DNA of 64,000 nt from Anaerozeibacter quisquiliarum. GTDB lineage: Bacteria > Bacillota > Clostridia > Christensenellales > Aristaeellaceae. The first letter of the stretch is position 1. Each line of letters begins with the position of its first letter. This document shows positions 43,414 to 51,740 of the stretch, one piece after another. Below the pieces are notes generated by a model, which was given only the letters and a program-made list of their open reading frames with translations, made no database searches and was not told the DNA's origin. The DNA is taken from NCBI GenBank assembly GCA_051162045.1, contig JBISDI010000003.1. One strand, given 5' to 3'. The position numbers and the translations under genes are program-made.

Positions 43414-44592
43414 GTGAAGGGCTTTGTATGTGTTTTCGTGGCGATGCTGTTGATTCCGTTCGGATTGACGACGGCATTTGCCGATCAATCAAATGTTGTT
43501 GAAGTCCAGTGCCCAAGCGATTTCTTTTTGACGCATGTCGATTGTAACGAAGATGGAACATTTCTGCTGTCAGGGTCCACGGGCACACCGATGGACAGTG
43601 CCCCTGAGATGTTTGGTATCGACGTGAATGGGCATGCTCTGTGGTCAATACAGGGCACACATAAGGCGGGGTCAACGGGTTTATATCGCTCGGCGGCATG
43701 GCTGGACAATGATACGATCATTGCCCTATGTTCCGAGCCCAATTACCCCGGGTATAATACCTTTGTCGTGCAGTTGATTGAGCAAGGGGAGATCGTCTGG
43801 CAGTCCGAGCCCATGGAGGGCATAATGGGCGTATTTCCCGCACCGAACGGTTTTCTGATGACCATCAATCGAGACGCTGCTTCGGCCAGTATCATCAGAA
43901 TGAACTTTGATGGGGAACTGCTTTGGCAGATTGATTGGCCAGAGTGGCTTACGTTCAAGGGCATATTGACACGAGGCGATACCCATGTAGCATTTGGTAG
44001 CAAGACCATCCGGGAGGGAGACCGCGAACACGACCCGACCAGTGTCGTGATCGCCTTCGACGATCGGGGCACTATTTTGTGGCGCCATGATGGACTATCC
44101 TCCGAGGAATTCACGGCCGCCGTTTGGGCGGATCAGGATGGCATTATCTTAATAGGAGATACGTATGGCTCCCTCGCAGATGCGCTCCCCCTCACAGATG
44201 ATCGGTGGGGAAAGGGGTTCATCGCAAAATTTACCGAGCTTGGACAAGTTTGGCGAACAGACCACACCTATCATATGCGTGGCACTGATAGGCGAATCAC
44301 CGAGGGGCGTATGACCTCCATCATTCCGGTGCAGGATGGTTACTTGGCTTCCGCACGCGTTGGGCCTCGATACCAGACGCAACAGCTCTTGTTCATCGAT
44401 AAAAACGGCATTGTCCAAAAGGAATGGAATGAAGATATGAACGGCGTGTACACTTACTCTTCGCTCTCTCTTCATCAGGCGCACAACATGCCGTATCTCA
44501 TAGCGAGCGGCTATTCAGTGCCGGCGGAGCCGGATCGTAGTTTTCTTGATGAACCCATGATGACTATTCTTAAGAAGATTAATATTCCGTAG
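43414..44592 (+). CDS. Secreted propeller-like protein, unknown function
   Basis: 392 residues. GTG start with GAGGGTG 5 nt upstream; signal peptide MKGFVCVFVAMLLIPFGLTTAFA. The mature protein has repeated blade-like units with D-x-x-G-x-x-[LI]-W (GIDVNGHALWSI, NFDGELLWQI, FDDRGTILWRH, FTELGQVWRT, IDKNGIVQKEW), suggesting a beta-propeller of about five to seven blades, PQQ-like in appearance but without known cofactor motifs. It is the only plus-strand gene of the island, and its GC is about 50 percent, well below its surroundings, so it was probably acquired separately. Confidence 0.75.
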   Translation: MKGFVCVFVAMLLIPFGLTTAFADQSNVVEVQCPSDFFLTHVDCNEDGTFLLSGSTGTPMDSAPEMFGIDVNGHALWSIQGTHKAGSTGLYRSAAWLDNDTIIALCSEPNYPGYNTFVVQLIEQGEIVWQSEPMEGIMGVFPAPNGFLMTINRDAASASIIRMNFDGELLWQIDWPEWLTFKGILTRGDTHVAFGSKTIREGDREHDPTSVVIAFDDRGTILWRHDGLSSEEFTAAVWADQDGIILIGDTYGSLADALPLTDDRWGKGFIAKFTELGQVWRTDHTYHMRGTDRRITEGRMTSIIPVQDGYLASARVGPRYQTQQLLFIDKNGIVQKEWNEDMNGVYTYSSLSLHQAHNMPYLIASGYSVPAEPDRSFLDEPMMTILKKINIP

Positions 44593-44626
44593 CATAATAT
44601 ATGCCGCACAAGCGTAGCCGTTTGAA

Positions 44627-44855
44627 ATCCCGGAACTCCGACGCATAGCCCGCCGCCGGAAGCAGCATGAGCAGCGCGAACAGCCAAACAAGCTTCTTCA
44701 TATCGACAAAAACTCCCTTCTCAATACGTTTCATTATGTAAAACGACTGAAAAGGGAAAATGCAGCAGACAAAATATAGTTTTACAATTATTTAACTCGT
44801 GTGACGCTCTCGGACACCTGTTTCGCGGTTTCCAGATCGCCGTCATATCGAACGA
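44627..44855. repeat. Copy 2 of the secreted-gene-start / anti-sigma-end repeat
   Basis: Contains a truncated small secreted gene start (minus strand MKKLVWLFALLMLLPAAGYA, then out of frame or stop within a few codons), its upstream sequence, and the true 3' end of the anti-sigma-like gene. The truncated start is a pseudogene; nothing else lies between 44593 and 44787. Confidence 0.78.
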
Positions 44856-45543
44856 CAAAGAACCTGTCCGCCACCGCCCAAGTCACGAAGCAATACCCCT
44901 TGGCTTCCTGCTCCGCGAACATCGCCTGCTGCCCCCGGATCGTGCCGTGCCCGATTTTCGCGCCCTCGGTGTTGATGAACATCCGGGTGTCCGCCGTGTT
45001 CTCGTCGAAGTACAGCGATTGGTCCGCCGCGTTGTCGTACCGCACGCCGCATTCGATTTCGTCGCCCCGCACCTGCGCCAGCGCGAAACCCTCCGGCACG
45101 TAGGTCGGATAGTAGCTCCCCGGCCAGTCCCCGGGCACGTCCACGAAGCGTTCCCCGTCCACTTCAAGCCCCAGCTCGGTGCGCACCTCGGTGGTGCTGA
45201 TTAGGAAGCGCGTCAGGTACACGCGCAGCGGCCGGATGGCCGCCAGCGCCGCCGTGCCGCCGAGGAACGCGATCAGCAGCGCGGCGGCTGCCACCCGGCC
45301 CACGCGCGGCAGGGTATGGCGAAAAAAGCGCCGCCGCCGGTTGCGGCCAAGCCCCTTTTCCAGCGCGCGGTACAGCGCGGGCAGCGCGCGCTCGTAGGCC
45401 GCCTTCGCCTCCTCGGCCACGGCGCCGCCCTCGGCGGCTAGGCGCGCGGCGCGGCGCTGCTCCACCCGCCACATGGCCTCGCGGAACAGCGCGTCCTCGT
45501 ATTGCTCGCGCGGCGTCATGCCGCCCTCGTGTTCATGCGTCAT
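44788..45543 (-). CDS. Membrane-anchored anti-sigma-like protein (DUF4367-type)
   Basis: 251 residues: a charged N-terminal cytoplasmic region (about 1-80, with EQYEDALFREAMW helix), one membrane segment (about 83-105), and an extracytoplasmic domain resembling DUF4367 (YYPTYVPEGFALAQV, typical P-x-Y-[LV]-P-E-G-[FY] motif). It overlaps the ECF sigma gene by 11 bp, the classic sigma/anti-sigma layout. It should hold the sigma factor inactive until a signal at the envelope releases it. Confidence 0.8.
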   Translation of the reverse strand: MTHEHEGGMTPREQYEDALFREAMWRVEQRRAARLAAEGGAVAEEAKAAYERALPALYRALEKGLGRNRRRRFFRHTLPRVGRVAAAALLIAFLGGTAALAAIRPLRVYLTRFLISTTEVRTELGLEVDGERFVDVPGDWPGSYYPTYVPEGFALAQVRGDEIECGVRYDNAADQSLYFDENTADTRMFINTEGAKIGHGTIRGQQAMFAEQEAKGYCFVTWAVADRFFVVRYDGDLETAKQVSESVTRVK

Positions 45544-46096
45544 CGGCGCTCATCTCCTCCCACACGGCCCGGGCGCGCGCTCTGGCGCGCTTGAGCAGCG
45601 GCCGGACGCTGTCGCGCTTTACGCCCAACACCCCGGCAATCTCCCCGTCGGACATCTCGCGCACGTACTTCATGCCGAGCGCCGTCTGGTCGCGCTCGGG
45701 CAGCCGCTCGATGCACTCGACCAACCTGGACGCCGTTTCCTCCCACAAAAGGGCCGCGTCCACGTCCTCCTCGCTCGAAGGCGTCCGCTCGAACACATCC
45801 TCGGGATCGCCCCAATCGGTATGGCCGCGCCGCTTCAGTTCGTTGAACGCGACGCTTCTCACCGTGACGACGACGTAGGCGCGCAGCTTGTAATCCTCGA
45901 GGCGCATCAGCACGTCGACCCGTTCGACGAGCCGCGCCACCGCCTCCTGGGTCGCGTCCTCCGCGTCCTGCGGCTCGCTCAGCAGCTTGCGCGCCTGCGC
46001 GTACATGAGGTCGTATTGATCCTCATACAACCGCTGCATGAACGCGCGCGACGCGGCGTCCTCGATCCGGGCGATGGCGACCGGGAACATCATCAT
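45533..46096 (-). CDS. ECF RNA polymerase sigma factor
   Basis: 187 residues. Sigma region 2: DLMYAQARKLLSEPQDAEDATQEAVARL (visible from residue 28); region 4: LPERDQTALGMKYV followed by the HTH MSDGEIAGVLGVKRDSVRPLL. An extra linker of about 20 residues between them (DWGDPEDVFERTPSSEEDV) is common in clostridial ECFs. Three consecutive ATGs start the gene; the first is listed. Its target promoters are unknown; the small secreted protein modules nearby are the first place to look. Confidence 0.9.
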   Translation of the reverse strand: MMMFPVAIARIEDAASRAFMQRLYEDQYDLMYAQARKLLSEPQDAEDATQEAVARLVERVDVLMRLEDYKLRAYVVVTVRSVAFNELKRRGHTDWGDPEDVFERTPSSEEDVDAALLWEETASRLVECIERLPERDQTALGMKYVREMSDGEIAGVLGVKRDSVRPLLKRARARARAVWEEMSADDA

Positions 46097-46135
46097 ACGG
46101 CTACGAATCCCTTCGCTGTTTTACGTATATATTAC

Positions 46136-46282
46136 ACCATGCGCCGATTGCGCGCAAGATTTTCTGCAATAGCCTGTGCCGGTGCGTACCGCGTCGCGGG
46201 CCGCCCTATATCCCCGCCCGATATCTGACCGGCGACTGGCCCTGCACCTTTTTGAAGATCTTGGAGAAATGCGCCACGTCGG
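46136..46282. repeat. Response-regulator 3'-end repeat, parent copy
   Basis: The last 75 bases of the response regulator gene plus about 70 bases downstream; matched at 43144-43291 and, less well, at 34206-34322. Confidence 0.8.
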
Positions 46283-46943
46283 CGAAGCCGACCATCTCGG
46301 CGACCTCATGCACCTTGAGCGACGGGTCCTGCAGCAGCTCGCACGCCCGGTTGACGCGGGCCTGGCCCAGCAGTTCGAAGAAGCTCTTGCCGGTGTAGCG
46401 ATTGAGCAGCTTTGACAGGTGCCACTGGCTGACGAACACGTTGTCGGCCACGTCCATCAGGCTGATGCGGTCCATGTGGTGTTGCTCGATGTAGGCGAGC
46501 GCGGCCTTCACGATGAAGCTGCCCGCGGCGTTCTGCTCGCCCAGCGCGTCGCCCGTTGGTTCGGCCTGTTCGCCCAGCGCCTGCGCCATGGCGCGCACGG
46601 CCTCCTCGATCTCCTCGATGCGGCTGGGCTTGAGCAGGTAGCGCGTCACGCCCAACTGGATGGCCTGCTGGGCGTAGTCGAATTCGCGAAACGCGGTGAG
46701 CACCGAGATCTGCATGCGCGGACATTCGCTCTTGAGCGCGGCCAGCATATTGAGCCCGTCGCAGTTGGGCATGCGGATGTCGGTGAGCAGCATGTGCGGT
46801 TTTACTTCGCGGATCACGCGCGCACCCTCCAGCCCGTCGGCCGCGGTGGCGACCACCTCGCAGCCGTACTTCGCCCACGGCATCACCTTTTGAAGGCCCT
46901 GCAGGATGATTTGCTCGTCGTCCACCAGCACCACCTTGTACAT
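46206..46943 (-). CDS. AraC-type response regulator (REC-HTH, YesN-like)
   Basis: 245 residues. Receiver domain MYKVVLVDDEQIILQG with phospho-acceptor D55 (LLTDIRMPN) and K in YLLKPSR, followed by a C-terminal double HTH of AraC type (SLMDVADNVFVSQWHLSKLLN and the final HFSKIFKKVQG). GGAGG lies 7 nt before ATG 46943; the frame to 46997 lacks a site. No histidine kinase is encoded beside it, so its partner is elsewhere. It may regulate the island. Its 3' end has been copied twice. Confidence 0.9.
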   Translation of the reverse strand: MYKVVLVDDEQIILQGLQKVMPWAKYGCEVVATAADGLEGARVIREVKPHMLLTDIRMPNCDGLNMLAALKSECPRMQISVLTAFREFDYAQQAIQLGVTRYLLKPSRIEEIEEAVRAMAQALGEQAEPTGDALGEQNAAGSFIVKAALAYIEQHHMDRISLMDVADNVFVSQWHLSKLLNRYTGKSFFELLGQARVNRACELLQDPSLKVHEVAEMVGFADVAHFSKIFKKVQGQSPVRYRAGI

Positions 46944-47180
46944 CCCGTGCCCTCCTTCCGCCCGTTCGATTATACCGTCCCGCCGCGCAAATGGCAAGCC
47001 CGGGGCGGCAGGGTGGGGCTAAGGGTCATGCCTTTGCGGGCCCCCTGCGCCCGATTGCGCAGAGCAGTCCTCTGCATCGATGATTACATATGATTTGATT
47101 CTATATATCAAGTAAAACAGAAAAATAGATCATACATTAATGCGCTGAGTATGGGATAGAATTCCATACAAAGGGATGTG

Positions 47181-47501
47181 ATGGCAATGGATGAAGCATT
47201 CATCCAGGAGCGCATAGCGCAGCTGCGCATGAGAAAGGGCGTATCCGCCCGGGATATGAGATTGACGTTGGGGCAGAGCGAAAGCTACATCAACACCATC
47301 GAGAACAAAAAATCGCTGCCTTCCATGACGGTGTTTCTTTATATCTGCGAGTACTTTGGGATCGGCCCGAAGGAATTTTTCGACGAAGGGAACGACGATC
47401 CGGCAGAGCTCAAGGAGTTGATCGAAGACCTGAAACGGATCGACGCGCGCCCGCGCGCCCACATTGCCGGGTTGGCGCGAGCGTTGGTTGACAGGCGGTA
47501 A
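47181..47501 (+). CDS. Small XRE-family HTH regulator
   Basis: About 106 residues. HTH at 8-60: ERIAQLRMRKGVSARDMRLTLGQSESYINTIENKK, then a helical tail (EGNDDPAELKELIEDLKRI) that could dimerise. Typical of clostridial accessory loci and often single-gene. GTG 47178, ATG 47181 and ATG 47187 all follow AAAGGG; the exact start is uncertain. The AT-rich 47080-47170 before it should carry its promoter, though I see no clean boxes. Confidence 0.85.
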   Translation: MAMDEAFIQERIAQLRMRKGVSARDMRLTLGQSESYINTIENKKSLPSMTVFLYICEYFGIGPKEFFDEGNDDPAELKELIEDLKRIDARPRAHIAGLARALVDRR

Positions 47502-47702
47502 TCACAAGGAGTTCTGAGGGATGCCGAAGATGGAATTTGAGCGCGGTGACGCCGTATAGGATGAGCTGATCGCCTATGCCGTCGTCGCCCGGAAGCCTGG
47601 GCGGCGGCTGCGGCGGCGCGGGGAACGGGGCTGCCCAAGGGCGCTGCGCCCGAACCCTGCCAAAGGGCATCGCCCTGGACTCCCCGAACCGCTTGTGCGC
47701 GA
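47502..47702. other. Possible broken ORF and palindromic GC-rich repeat between XRE gene and nspC
   Basis: AAGGAG then ATG at 47521 opens MPKMEFERGDAV but meets TAG after 12 codons; the frame continues beyond the stop for about 60 codons. The right part (47630-47690) has GGGCGCTGCGCCC and repeated GGGC/GCCC words typical of a dispersed intergenic repeat in gut Clostridia. No functional gene supported. Confidence 0.4.
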
Positions 47703-48842
47703 TTATGACAACCGATCCCGGAAATCTTCATACCCGAACCTGCGCACCAGCCGGATTGCGCCGTCCTCGCCCGCGATCGCGATCGAGGGCAGGCGCACGC
47801 CGTTGAAGGTGTTGGTCTTGACCATCGAGTAGATGGCCATGTCGGTGAAGATCACGCGGTCGCCCGCCTCGAGCGGCCGGTCGAACGCGTAGTCGCCGAT
47901 CACGTCGCCGGCCAGGCAGGAGAGGCCGGCCAGCCGGTAGGTATGCGGCTTCTCTCCCGGCAGTCCCGCGCCGATCACCTCGGGGCGGTAGGGCGCTTCG
48001 ATCACGTCGGGCATGTGGCAGGTCGCCGAGGTGTCGAGGATCGCGATGCCGAGGCCGTTGTGTACGATGTCGAGCACCGTCGCGACCAGGAACCCGGCGT
48101 TCAGCGCCACCGCCTCGCCCGGCTCCAGGTATACCGTAAGGCCGTAGCGCGCGCGGAACGAGCGGATGCGCCGGATCAGCGCCTCCACGTCGTAATCGGG
48201 CCGGGTGATGTGATGCCCGCCGCCCATGTTGAGCCATTCAAGCCGGTCGAAATAGCGTCCGAACTTTTCTTCCACTGCATCCAGCGTCTCGCACAGCGCG
48301 TCCGCGTTTTGTTCGCACAGGGTATGAAAGTGCAGCCCGCTGATGCCGGTAAGCTCATGGGGCTTGAAATTGTCCGCGGTCACACCCAGCCGCGAGCCGG
48401 GCGCGCAGGGATCGTAGATCGCGCGCGACTGCGTCGAGTGCTCGGGATTGATCCGGATGCCCAGGCGCCTGCCCGAGGAGAGCGCCTTTTCCCGGAAGCG
48501 CCCCAGCTGCGAAAACGAGTTGAACACCAGGTGGTCGCAGATCGTCAGCAGCTCGTCCATGTCCGCGTCCGGGTAGGCGGGCGCGAACACATGGGTCTCC
48601 TTGCCCATGTATTCGCGCCCGAGCCTGGCTTCGTTGAGGCCGCTGGCCGTGGTGCCGTCGAGGTATCGCCCGATCAGCGGATACAGGCTGAACATCGAGA
48701 ACGCCTTCTGCGCCAGCAGCACGCGACAGCCGGCCTCGTCGGCCACGCGGCGCAGCAATTCAAGGTTCTTGCGCATCAGCCGCTCGTCCACGACGAAGCA
48801 GGGCGAGGGCAGCGCGCGCGGGTCGAAGGACAGCGCGGCCAC
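47703..48842 (-). CDS. nspC: Carboxynorspermidine/carboxyspermidine decarboxylase
   Basis: PLP fold-III decarboxylase of 379 residues (alanine racemase-like barrel). PLP lysine K46 in LLAQKAFSMF; diagnostic NMGGGHHITRPDYD and LEPGEAVALNAG blocks; the C-terminal catalytic cysteine region is SATCHMPDVIEAPYRP. It removes CO2 from carboxyspermidine (or carboxynorspermidine) to give the triamine. GTG start one base after the preceding stop, last gene of the polyamine operon. Confidence 0.95.
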   Translation of the reverse strand: MAALSFDPRALPSPCFVVDERLMRKNLELLRRVADEAGCRVLLAQKAFSMFSLYPLIGRYLDGTTASGLNEARLGREYMGKETHVFAPAYPDADMDELLTICDHLVFNSFSQLGRFREKALSSGRRLGIRINPEHSTQSRAIYDPCAPGSRLGVTADNFKPHELTGISGLHFHTLCEQNADALCETLDAVEEKFGRYFDRLEWLNMGGGHHITRPDYDVEALIRRIRSFRARYGLTVYLEPGEAVALNAGFLVATVLDIVHNGLGIAILDTSATCHMPDVIEAPYRPEVIGAGLPGEKPHTYRLAGLSCLAGDVIGDYAFDRPLEAGDRVIFTDMAIYSMVKTNTFNGVRLPSIAIAGEDGAIRLVRRFGYEDFRDRLS

Positions 48843-48843
48843 G

Positions 48844-50043
48844 TCAGGGAACCAGCGTGGGGTTGAAGTCCTCGACCCACGGAAGCCCCCACCTGTTCAG
48901 CGCGTCCATGAACGGATCGGGATCGAATTCTTCGACATTGTACACGCCGCTCTTGCGCCAAGTACCGTTCATCACCAGCATCGCGCCGATCATCGCGGGT
49001 ACGCCGGTGGTGTAGGAAATCGCCTGCGAACCCACCTCGCGGTAGCACGCCTGATGGTCGCACACATTGTACACGTAGTAGCGCACGCTCTTGCCGTCCT
49101 TGACGCCCTGGAAGATGCAGCCGATGTTGGTCTTGCCGTGGGTGCGCGGGCCGAGGCTGGCCGGGTCGGGCAGCACCGCCTTCAAGAATTGCAGCGGCAC
49201 GATCATCTTGCCCTCGAACTCGATCGGCTCGATCGAGGTCATGCCCACGTTTTCCAGGCATTTGAGGTGGGTCAGGTAGCTCTGGCCGAAGGTCATGAAA
49301 AAGCGGATGCGGCGGATGCCCGGGATGTTGAGCGCCAGCGACTCGATCTCCTCATGGTGCAGCAGGTACATGTCCCTCTCGCCGATCTGCGGGAAGTCGT
49401 ACACCCGCTTGATCTCCATGGGCCTGGTGTGCACCCAGCGCCCGTCCTCCCAGTAGCTGCCGTCGGCGGTCACCTCGCGGATGTTGATCTCGGGGTTGAA
49501 GTTGGTCGCGAACGGATAGCCGTGGTCGCCGGCGTTGGCATCCAGGATGTCGATGGTATGGATCTCGTCGAAGTAATGCTTGAGCGCGTAGGCCGAGAAT
49601 ACGCCCGTCACGCCCGGATCGAACCCGCAGCCCAAGAGCGCCGTCAGGCCCGCCTTTTCAAACTTCTCGCGGTAGGCCCACTGCCACTTGTACTCGAACT
49701 TGGCGATATCGGGCGGCTCGTAGTTGGCCGTGTCGACGTAGTGCTTGCCGGCCGCGAGGCACGCGTCCATGATCGTCAGGTCCTGGTACGGCAGCGCCAG
49801 GTTGACGACCACGTCGGGATCGAAGCCGCGAATCAGGCGGGTCAGCGCATGGACGTCGTCGGCGTCCACCTCGGCGGTGTGGATCACGGTCGCCCCGCCG
49901 GCCAGCTTCGCCTTGAGCGCGTCGCACTTGGCCTTCGTGCGGCTGGCGATCATGATCTCGCTGAAGACCTCGCTGTTCTGGCAGCACTTGTGGATGGTCA
50001 CGCCGGCGACCCCGCCGCAGCCGACGATCAATGCCTTGCCCAT
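48844..50043 (-). CDS. Carboxynorspermidine/carboxyspermidine dehydrogenase (saccharopine dehydrogenase-like)
   Basis: 399 residues, N-terminal NADPH fold IVGCGGVAGVTIHKC, then the saccharopine-dehydrogenase catalytic domain with GCGFDPGVTGVFSAYALKHYFDEI (from about residue 137). It reductively condenses aspartate beta-semialdehyde with putrescine (or diaminopropane). Pairing with nspC downstream makes the assignment nearly certain. AGGAGG before the ATG. It lies 1 nt after speB in the same transcript. Confidence 0.95.
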   Translation of the reverse strand: MGKALIVGCGGVAGVTIHKCCQNSEVFSEIMIASRTKAKCDALKAKLAGGATVIHTAEVDADDVHALTRLIRGFDPDVVVNLALPYQDLTIMDACLAAGKHYVDTANYEPPDIAKFEYKWQWAYREKFEKAGLTALLGCGFDPGVTGVFSAYALKHYFDEIHTIDILDANAGDHGYPFATNFNPEINIREVTADGSYWEDGRWVHTRPMEIKRVYDFPQIGERDMYLLHHEEIESLALNIPGIRRIRFFMTFGQSYLTHLKCLENVGMTSIEPIEFEGKMIVPLQFLKAVLPDPASLGPRTHGKTNIGCIFQGVKDGKSVRYYVYNVCDHQACYREVGSQAISYTTGVPAMIGAMLVMNGTWRKSGVYNVEEFDPDPFMDALNRWGLPWVEDFNPTLVP

Positions 50044-50044
50044 G

Positions 50045-50899
50045 TTATTTGCCTCCTGTTACTAGCAGTAATTCCCGTATCAGTTTGCACGCCGACGCGG
50101 CCGATATGCCGCTCGGATCGTAGGGCGGCGACAGCTCCACCACGTCCAGCGCCGCGATGTTCAATCCCTTGAGCGAGAGCACCGCCTGATGCAGCGCCTG
50201 GAAGCTCACGCCGCCCGGCTCGGGCGTACCGGTGCCCGGGAAGACCGAGGGGTCGAGCACGTCCAAATCGATCGTCAGGTAGATCGGCATGCCCTTGAGC
50301 TGATCGAGCGCGTCCGGCAGGCCGGTCAGCGCGAAGGGATTGAGCGTCGCGTGCCGCCGGGCGAATTCAAATTCCGCCTTCTCGCCCGAGCGGATGCCGA
50401 ACTGGAAGATGCGCCCGTCGCCGACCAGCTCCCACACCCGGCGCATTACGGTGGCGTGCGACAGCCGCTCGCCCAGATAGTCCTCGCGCAGGTCGGTGTG
50501 CGCGTCGAAGTGCAGCACGTGCAGATCGGGATAGGCGCGCGCCGCGGCGCGCAGGGGCCCAAGCGTCGCCAGGTGCTCGCCCCCGATCATAAATGGGCGC
50601 TTGCCGTCGCGGATGATCTGCTCGGCATGCTGTTCCAGCAGCGCGAGCGCCCGCTCGGGGCTGCCGAACGGCAGCGCGACGTCGCCGAGATCGCAGGCGC
50701 GCACATCCAACAAGTCGGCGTCCTGGTAGGGGCTGTAGGTTTCAAGCCCCTGCGAGTCGCCGCGGATGGCGCGCGGCGCGAACCGCGCGCCCGGCCGGAA
50801 CGAGGTGGTCGAGTCAAACGGCGCGCCGAACAGCACGACGTCGGCGTCCGCGTACTCATGATCGCAGCCGATGAATGCGTCAAGTGATCTATTCAACAT
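50045..50899 (-). CDS. speB: Agmatinase (ureohydrolase)
   Basis: 284 residues. Mn ligands: H in GGEHLATLG, D-H-D in HFDAHTDLR, D-D in TIDLDVLDPS, with the family end PGTGTPEPGG. It hydrolyses agmatine to putrescine and urea; an aminopropylagmatine ureohydrolase activity is the alternative when the synthase acts on agmatine. ATG 50899 overlaps the end of speE by 11 bp; the frame upstream to 50977 belongs to speE in another frame. Confidence 0.93.
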   Translation of the reverse strand: MLNRSLDAFIGCDHEYADADVVLFGAPFDSTTSFRPGARFAPRAIRGDSQGLETYSPYQDADLLDVRACDLGDVALPFGSPERALALLEQHAEQIIRDGKRPFMIGGEHLATLGPLRAAARAYPDLHVLHFDAHTDLREDYLGERLSHATVMRRVWELVGDGRIFQFGIRSGEKAEFEFARRHATLNPFALTGLPDALDQLKGMPIYLTIDLDVLDPSVFPGTGTPEPGGVSFQALHQAVLSLKGLNIAALDVVELSPPYDPSGISAASACKLIRELLLVTGGK

Positions 50900-51740
50900 C
50901 CGCAAGCAACTCCTCCACGTAGGTCGGCAGGGCGAACGCGCCCCTGTGCAGATTCGGGTTGTAGTAGCGCGTCTCAATGCCCAGCGCCTTCCATCGCTTG
51001 GCGTCGAGGTCCTTGACCGGGTGGTACTGCTTGGACGCGAACCCGAACAGCCAGTGCCCCGACGGGTAGGTGGGGATGTGCGCCTGGTACACGCGGCTGA
51101 TTTCGAAGCTGCCCGCGATGCGCTTGTGCGCGCGCTGGCAGGCCTGCGCGTCGCCGTCGTAGAACGGGCTCTCGTGCTGGTTGACCAAGATGCCGTCGTC
51201 CTTGAGCGCCTTGTGGCAGTTGCCGTAGAACTCCTTGGTGAACAGCCCCTCGCCCGGCCCGAAGGGATCGGTCGAATCCACGATAATCAGGTCATAGCGC
51301 GCCTCCTGGCGGCGCACGAACTTGAGCCCGTCCTCAAAATGCGTCTGAACGCGCGGATCGTCGAAACCGCAGGCGGTCTGCGGCAAGTGTTCGCGGCACA
51401 CATTGACCACCTGCTCGTCGATCTCGACCAGGTCGATCTCCTTTAAGTGAGGGTACCTCGAGAGCTCGCGCAGCACGCCGCCGTCGCCCGCGCCGATCAC
51501 CAGCACGAGTTTGGGCGCGGGGTGCACCGCCATGGGCACGTGCACGATCATCTCGTGGTAGATGAACTCGTCTTTCTCGGTCAGCATCATGTAGCCGTCC
51601 AGCGTCAGGAACTTTCCAAACGCACCCGACTCGAACACGTCGATCTGCTGATAGCGGCTCTTGACCGAGGCCAGCTGCCTGTCCACCCGGATCGACAGCT
51701 TCACGCCCGGCGCGTGCTTTTCGCTGAACCACAAATCCAT
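50889..51740 (-). CDS. speE: Spermidine synthase (polyamine aminopropyltransferase)
   Basis: 283 residues, usual length. Decarboxy-AdoMet site GAGDGGVLREL and D-L-V-E-I-D, catalytic aspartate in IIVDSTDPFGPGEGLF. It transfers an aminopropyl group to putrescine, or possibly to agmatine. AGGTGAT before the ATG, which touches the speA stop. speD in the same operon supplies the donor. Confidence 0.95.
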   Translation of the reverse strand: MDLWFSEKHAPGVKLSIRVDRQLASVKSRYQQIDVFESGAFGKFLTLDGYMMLTEKDEFIYHEMIVHVPMAVHPAPKLVLVIGAGDGGVLRELSRYPHLKEIDLVEIDEQVVNVCREHLPQTACGFDDPRVQTHFEDGLKFVRRQEARYDLIIVDSTDPFGPGEGLFTKEFYGNCHKALKDDGILVNQHESPFYDGDAQACQRAHKRIAGSFEISRVYQAHIPTYPSGHWLFGFASKQYHPVKDLDAKRWKALGIETRYYNPNLHRGAFALPTYVEELLADVE

